Below are positions 58,177 to 64,000 of a stretch of 64,000 nucleotides of DNA, one piece after another. The DNA comes from Otatea glauca (Eukaryota > Streptophyta > Magnoliopsida > Poales > Poaceae). Below the pieces are notes generated by a model. It had not been told where the DNA came from and made no database searches. It was given only the letters and a program-made list of their open reading frames with translations. The position numbers and the translations under genes were made by a program. Where the stretch lies: the NCBI GenBank assembly GCA_036346275.1, contig CM070724.1, positions 47,369,038-47,433,037 on the forward strand. The letters are read 5' to 3'. The stretch's first letter is position 1, and each line of letters begins with the position of its first letter.

Positions 58177-59100
58177 TTCTTCCCTTGGTAAGCAGAATCG
58201 AGTGAGGAGGTGAGATCATTATTCATTTCTTATGAAGAAAGATAAAAAAAATTCCAATGAAAAAAATGGTTACTTTGCGAGGGGGTTTGGTTAAAGTGGC
58301 AACAATTCAAAGTGAATTTTTCCAATGAAAACTAATTTTTAAGATCCAAGAAGAGTAAAGCTAGAGTATGTGATCAAAGCTCTGTTTGAATTGGTTGTAA
58401 CTTTTCTAAAGAACAGTTTCTAGTTGAGGTGTATGGCTGAAGGATTGAACGGCTGAGCTGAATAAGTTTAGTGTTTGGCAACCTGGCTTTTAGTTAGACT
58501 AGTAGGCTATTATAAATTGGGAAATATCTAAAATGCCCATGGAGCAAATGATGGCCTATTTGATGCCGTTTAAAGGACATTATGACTGATTTGATTTAAT
58601 TTTTTTGCATGTTCACCTAGAAATATAAATTTAAGGATTAAACATACTATATTCTTAATTTCCACTTAGTGAAACGATGGCTTGTTTGGTGCTGATTTTA
58701 AATATCAAACACATTTAGCAATTTCGTGAGTATATCAAACACAGCAAGCCGGCGTAGGTGACATGGGGGGTCAAACCCTAGTAAGCCGTTGCATGTCGCC
58801 TGTGATGGCACAAATTGTGACGGTACGCTCTATACATCAATCACTAGAAGATGACACAAATTGCACACAAATGTATACGACTATACATCAAGCACTACAA
58901 CTAGCAATCCTGATAGTAGCTCTAAGGATGCCGTATGATTCGATAATAACAAAGCTACTATAGTGTCTCTCCTGCGTGAATTGCAAACTCAAGAATAATG
59001 AATCCTCGATTACAACCTTCCTTAAAAACGTCCTAGTCCACGGTCAAGTTGAACCAACTTTGTTGGCCCCTGGTACCGGCTCATAAATCGAGCATTCATT
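58177..59100. other. Intergenic stretch upstream of the zinc-finger gene
   Basis: AT-rich sequence without a recognisable gene or clear terminal repeats. The region shortly before the next gene (59090-59444) is GC- and CT-rich and reads as its promoter and 5' leader. Confidence 0.45.
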
Positions 59101-59444
59101 AGGGACGGACAGGTGGGCCCCGCGGGCCGGTCTGGCGCGGCGCGCTCTGTTTCCTGCCACGCCACGCTCGACGAACACAGCTCACCTCCGACTCCGACGG
59201 GGCCACGGCTTACGAAGTCCTCTTCCTCTTCCTTCTCTTCTATCTCTTCCGCTTCCTTCTCTAATCTCGCTTCCCTTACCCCACAAAAAACTCGCCTCCT
59301 CTTCTCGTCTCCTTCCTCGACCAGAACGCGCGAGAAGCCCCTGATTCGGCGCGCGGTTTCGATCGGGCTCGCTCGATTCGGCCCTGCAAGACTCGGATCT
59401 TGGCGGGGGTGCGGCGGGTGGTCCGTCGTCTGAACCCGCAGGCC

Positions 59445-61845
59445 ATGGCGGCCGCCGACTCCACCGATCCGGCTCTCGCCACCTCCACCTGCGCGCACTG
59501 GTAACCTTCCGGTCGCTCCCCGCACCATTACTAATCTGTCCTTTGCTGCTGGTTTGCCTGCTACTAGCTGTGTGTTTATTGCTGGGTGCGTGGCGTGGAG
59601 GGATCGAATAGAGTTGTTCTGTCTGTATATATTCAATTTCAAAGCAGCTGATGTTGGTTTTGATCTGGGAGGTCAAGACATTGTTCTTTTGCGCATGGCT
59701 GTGACATTGAACGTAAAAAAAGAAAAAGAAAAAGAAAGCCTTTTTTTATTATGGCAAGGATGTGTTTGGTCGAAATCATACTAACAAGATAACAGAGGTA
59801 TATCACAGTTACAGTTACGTAGCATAGTGTGAAATTCTCTGCTTACAGCCAATGTGACATTCTATTTGGTCTAGAGATCTCTTTACCCATGTGACCTTCC
59901 AGTATATACCTTGCATAGAAGCCTTAAGAGTTAACTGGAGTGCATTTTAGCATAAATAACTATTCTTTGATGATTTCTTGATGTAGTCATACCAAAAGCT
60001 CATGCTGGGCCTTTCAAGATAAAATCACTATTAGTCCAGTTATTTCCTTGTTTACTGAGGCTTCAGGAGAACAAGATAGGATTATGATTGTGGATGCTAT
60101 ATATTTTATTTATATGTATTTCTTTGTTAATTTGTCTCTCCAGTTTAGTTTGTATATTTTAGTCTTAGTTTCTGATTATCTGTACAAATTGCCACATAGT
60201 AGCTTTGCTTTCTGGAAAGCCTTCGTCTAATTCTCTTAACAATCAGTCACATGTACATTACCTCATCAAGTTTTCATGTAATTCATGACTTCTTATATTT
60301 GTAGTAGTATGATTAGCGTAGTGTTTGGGAAGTGGTTATCTGGATGGGAGTTATTAACTATAGTTCTCTGCAAATTCTTCAGTCAGCGAGAAATTCCATC
60401 TTTAAACATTGCATTGCATTCTGCACACTGTGCTCGCAACCTTCAAAAGTGTGAACATTGTGGAGATATGGTTCCAACGAAGCATATGGATGAACACTAT
60501 GATGAAAACCATGCTCCGGTACGTTTCCAAATTTCAATCGCGCCCGAAATGTATTGTTTTGAATTTCCAAAATATTTTCATTGTCAAAGTGTTCTTTCTA
60601 TAGTCCGTGATGCTGCCCAATTCAAGAAACTACATAAACCTGCATCACTGTTCAGTTCCTTCTGACCTAATATAACTGCAGCATTACAGAAACATCGTAT
60701 GTTAGAACCAGTATGGACAGCAAAAGATACAATGACTTGACATCATGCTAGTTTCTTCTTATGCTTGCAACAGACAGCATTCTTTTCTGTAACCAGTTAA
60801 CCACGTTGTTAACATGGATGAATGAAAGAGATGGCAATAGATGCACACCTTCCTGGCTTTTATTATATCTGTTTTGCTAATTTAAGTTGTAGCACCACTA
60901 ATCATGACAAACACAGGTGAACTGCTCACTATGCAAAAGCACCGTAGAACGTGAGCTATGGGATCTTCATAAAGGCATACAATGCCCACAAAGGATGCTT
61001 GCGTGCCAATATTGTGAGTTTGAACTGCCTGCAGTTGATCTTTTTAAGCATCAGGTATAAATTCGTTTTTAAACTTATGCTATTACTCTGAGAAGTAAAC
61101 AACTATTCAAATGTTTTTTTAAGAATCACACAGTTATTTAAATACAGTCCATCTTTGTTCTAATTATATTAGTTATATGATACAGGATGTGTGTGGGAAT
61201 CGAACAGAATATTGTCAACCTTGCAGGAAGTACATCAGACTCCGGGAATGGATTGGACACGAAATCCAGTTCCATGCAAACTCAAATGTTGCTGCAGAAT
61301 CTTCAAGGTAAAAGAATGGGAACCTTCTAAATGATGCATGCCATTTATTTAAGGTTGACATGATCCAACTCTTCAACCTATCTTTCAATTAGATTAGTGC
61401 TGTTTACCCTTTCAATTGTAGTTTTCAACAAAATAAGTCGGTGATATGTTTTATGTTAGTTTAGTGATTCCTTCATCTGATACCCTAGCCTAGGGACTTA
61501 TCATTGGCATATACGATGCTTGGTCAGACAACAAAAAGGTGGTCTATCTAGCATAGCAACTAATAAAATATATTGTTCGCCAAATTAAGCTTACCTTGTG
61601 ATAATTCAAATTTCAGTGATGGAACCATGCTGGAAAAAGAAGAGCTTGCTGCAGCAGCAGAACAGCCAGTACGACCCGCTTCAAATTTCAGTGACGGAAC
61701 CATGCTGGAAAAAGAACGTGCTACAGCAGCAAAACAGCCAGTACGACCTGCTCATGTTTCACAACGCAAGCAACTGCTCTTCACAATTGCAATAACTGGA
61801 ATTGCAATTCTGATTGGATCAATTCTGTTCCAAACGAAGGGATGA
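59445..61845 (+). CDS. TRAF-type zinc-finger protein with C-terminal membrane anchor
   Basis: Exons by eye: 59445-59500, 60383-60518, 60917-61054, 61186-61307 and 61617-61845, all GT-AG and in phase, giving 226 residues. The start ATG (MAAADSTDPALA) is the first in a CT-rich leader. Residues about 17-145 carry repeated C-x2-C...H...H/C modules (TCAHC..., KCEHCGDMVPTKHMDEHYDE, NCSLCKSTVERELWDLHKG, ACQYCEFELPAVDLFKHQDV, YCQPCRKYIRLREWIGHEIQ), the pattern of TRAF-type zinc fingers as in TRAFD1/XAF1-like proteins. A linker with a 25-residue direct repeat follows. A final hydrophobic helix (QLLFTIAITGIAILIGSILF) leaves only five residues, so this is a tail-anchored protein facing the cytosol. The specific role in plants is not clear; binding of other proteins is likely. 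The repeat in exon 5 includes a second splice acceptor. Confidence 0.88.
61605..61760 (+). repeat. Two-copy 75-bp direct repeat spanning the intron 4/exon 5 junction
   Basis: Copy one starts at 61605 and copy two at 61680, 75 bp (25 codons) apart. Each starts ttcaaatttcagtga and reads on through ggaaccatgctggaaaaaga to agccagtacgacc. The acceptor AG at 61615-61616 is thus duplicated at 61690-61691. Confidence 0.9.
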
Positions 61846-62481
61846 GAGTGCCCAAGTCCTGGAGCCCGGGACTTGTTGCTTGCAATGATGTTTCCAACGG
61901 CAATATAAATCGGTCTTTTGATGTATAAATCCCTTCATAACAATGGGCAGAGCTCATTCATTGAGAGTACAGTTTAAAATACAACATTGTAGAAATGACT
62001 TGATCGATATATTTACTGCGACCATTGTTCTCCCAGGGGCATTTCCTTTGCTGGCTTCAATATCTTTTAAGGGTTCGCAGCCATCTTTTTTCACGCTTGC
62101 AGCCAACCGTAATTCACTTTGGTTATTGATTTGTTTGTCACCGAAATGCTACTTTTCTCATCGTTACCAAAATATGCTTCTTATACAAGACCTATGTAAA
62201 GTCCGCCAGCAAAACATTAGAAACAGAGGTATGAGAATGCTACAAACTTAGAAACTTTTGAGGGCTCTTACGGACATCTTATGATAAGAGAGCCCTCATC
62301 CAAGGAGAAATAAACGCCAAACATTCTGTTTAACACTAGCAGTTAATGCTAACCCACCAATAAATAATATTAGAACCATCCGTGCCTACAACAATCACTA
62401 AAAACATCTATGTTGTTGTAAGATGATTCTGGCATGATCCCGTTTACAAAAGAAAAGAGAGCCTCATGCCTGAATTGCTCA
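61846..62481. other. Shared 3' region between convergent genes
   Basis: 636 bp holding the 3' UTRs of the zinc-finger gene (plus strand) and the glycosylase gene (minus strand). No convincing open frame or repeat was seen. Confidence 0.5.
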
Positions 62482-64000
62482 CTATCCAGCGGTTACTTTC
62501 TTCAAGTAGCTTGCAGTAAATAGCCTGTAGTTGGATGGTTCCATCTCACTGATTTCCCAAATTGCTTGTCGTAGAAGTTCCACAATTCGAACCTGTTTCA
62601 GCCCAAAATATAAATGAACGGTATCAGCATGTCAGACAGAGTATTAGGAATTGAAATGGCACATACTTGCTGTATTTATGCAATTCCACATGAGCAGAAC
62701 TGATGGTACTTTCTATTTTATGAATCTGCAGTAAATTTCAGACACATGACATACAAAGTCTGAAACCCATCAACATTGAAATCTCAACGTAAGGTCCCAG
62801 TGAAAAAGAAACCTGCTTTAAATGCTTAATTGTCTCAGTATCAGCAGGGATCGTGTGTACAAATCCCATACACATGAGCACATTGGCACGAGTGGAAGGG
62901 CCAAATCCGAAGATAATGGATAACTCTTCATTCAGTCTCTCGTAGGTGGATGGGATAGTGGATAGCCCTTTTACTGCTGGTACAGACATTTTCCGTATTT
63001 CTTCAAGTTTTGGTAGGCATACCTTTCCTTCTACAATGTTGTGTGCAAGCATTACAATACGCCTTGCTCAATATCCAAGATTACAACGCTTGGCTAAAAA
63101 GTCCTCATCAAGGTTTGCCAATTCTTCTGGGGTAAGGAAATCTCCAATACAATCTTCAAAGCAAGGAGCATTGCTCAAGCTACGCTCTGAAGGATCCAAG
63201 GAGTCACATGCGCTGCCTATTTCACTTGCAACTGAGGGCAAGCTAGACAAATTCTCATCTGTTTCCAAATGTGTCATGTCATTGCTAGTACCAGTTGCTT
63301 GTCTTGGATCCACCAAGCACTCCAACTTATTCTCCGCAAATTTTGTTTCTAGCTTGACACGAACACTAAGTTTGTTGCTGCGCTCCCTTTTACGAACCCT
63401 AATTGGAGGTGTCCTTGACAGAAAATCTTCAGTACCAGACGAACATTTCAGCTCCAACTGAAGCTCGCACAGAGCAGTCACCATTGACAAGGTTCTTGTC
63501 CATCTGTGGTTAAATAGCATAGCTGTATAAGATATCTTCCAAATGGGTTTAAAAATACTATTATAAACTATATTCTTTTGATGCACCTTCATTCCATCAT
63601 TGTTCTTTATTGCTCAACAGTTCAACTATACTCAGTTGCAAAGCTGCGCTTTGTTTTTAAACTATTACAACGTAGTCTTCATTTATCGAAGTGATGTTCT
63701 CAACACAGAAAATATGTATTGTGACTTGTGAAGCACACATGAAGCTAACCCAGTTCGTATCAACTGGTGAAGCACGGTTCAAATTAGTGAATGCATTGCC
63801 ACTGAAAAGAATACCTCATCTAATCATCAGTACACATGGATAGCACTGTAAGGCGAAGGGGGAAAGCAAGAGTAACTGGCAATTGCAGAGGAGGATCCAC
63901 TTGATCATGTCCAGGAACATCGTGGGCGAACGGAAGATGTGCGCCACCACCCTGTCGTCCTCCTCCGACAACCGCAGCATCCGCCGCACTTGCTCCTGAC
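62482..64000 (-). pseudogene. HhH-GPD DNA glycosylase-like gene, probably broken (5' end outside window)
   Basis: Base-excision DNA glycosylases of this fold remove damaged or altered bases in the nucleus. Minus-strand exons: 64000-63877 (EQVRRMLRLSEEDDRVVAHI, FRSPTMFLDMIKWILLCNCQ), 63503-62813, about 62725-62645, and 62592-62482. The second exon (230 codons) starts WTRTLSMVTALCELQLEL and ends with the helix-hairpin-helix region FGFGPSTRANVLMCMGFVHT, followed by IPADTETIKHLKQ, where the Asp is the likely catalytic residue. A TGA at 63068-63070 (LGY*ARR) stops it where relatives, as I recall them, have Arg, while the frame remains open on both sides. In the last exon ELWNFYDKQFG and ISEMEPSNYRLFTAS are in different frames, a one-base shift. 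I infer a pseudogene or a damaged allele; the exon 3 border is uncertain. Confidence 0.68.

Noticed and set aside
59022..59676. 206- and 164-codon minus-strand frames over the zinc-finger gene's first exon
   Set aside because: They overlap each other and the GC-rich leader and exon 1 of the plus-strand gene, and have no domain.

Overview
This is nuclear DNA of a flowering plant, almost certainly a grass. The support is GT-AG introns, a GC-rich intronless GT61 glycosyltransferase of the grass-expanded type, AT-rich intergenic DNA full of MITEs, and nested LTR retrotransposons. There are no bacterial-type operons. Four host genes are supported: a SEC31 COPII coat gene (+, 3' part, 1-6723), a Golgi GT61 glycosyltransferase (+, 19561-21141), a small tail-anchored TRAF-type zinc-finger protein (+, 59445-61845), and a HhH-GPD DNA glycosylase gene that looks broken (-, 62482 to beyond the right edge). 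The last two converge tail to tail. The remainder is mostly transposons and repeats.

Layout. 1-7.1 kb: SEC31, with a 0.84-kb Mutator-type element in one intron and a solo LTR in its last intron. 7.3-8.0 kb: an almost perfect 734-bp hairpin element with a 10-bp target duplication. 12.2-13.6 kb: a non-autonomous hAT element. 16.7-19.2 kb: a degenerate tandem array split by a 1.45-kb AT-rich insertion. 22.8-24.7 kb: a PIF/Harbinger-type element. 26.7-30.7 kb: a region bounded by a 14-bp inverted repeat, holding a foldback MITE and an array of 119-bp hairpin-forming repeats downstream of a TATA box. 33.6-43.1 kb: a 9.5-kb Mutator-like element (MULE). It has a decayed MURA-type transposase, a plant mobile domain (PMD) gene and a third gene with a GRF-like zinc finger and its own TATA box. 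43.4-58.2 kb: a truncated Ty3/gypsy element on the minus strand, into whose leader an 11.5-kb Tat-lineage Ty3/gypsy element was inserted (46271-57775).

What stands out. (1) Both MULE terminal repeats carry six 21-bp palindromes at about 30-bp spacing. (2) In the zinc-finger gene, a 75-bp duplication copied an intron-exon junction, giving an in-frame second splice acceptor. (3) The 119-bp repeats keep a nested hairpin through substitutions that preserve pairing. (4) The Tat element carries an antisense, apparently intron-containing gene. (5) The glycosylase gene has a CGA-to-TGA type stop in an otherwise open 230-codon exon. All element classes were assigned by eye from terminal repeats, target duplications and protein motifs; no database was searched.
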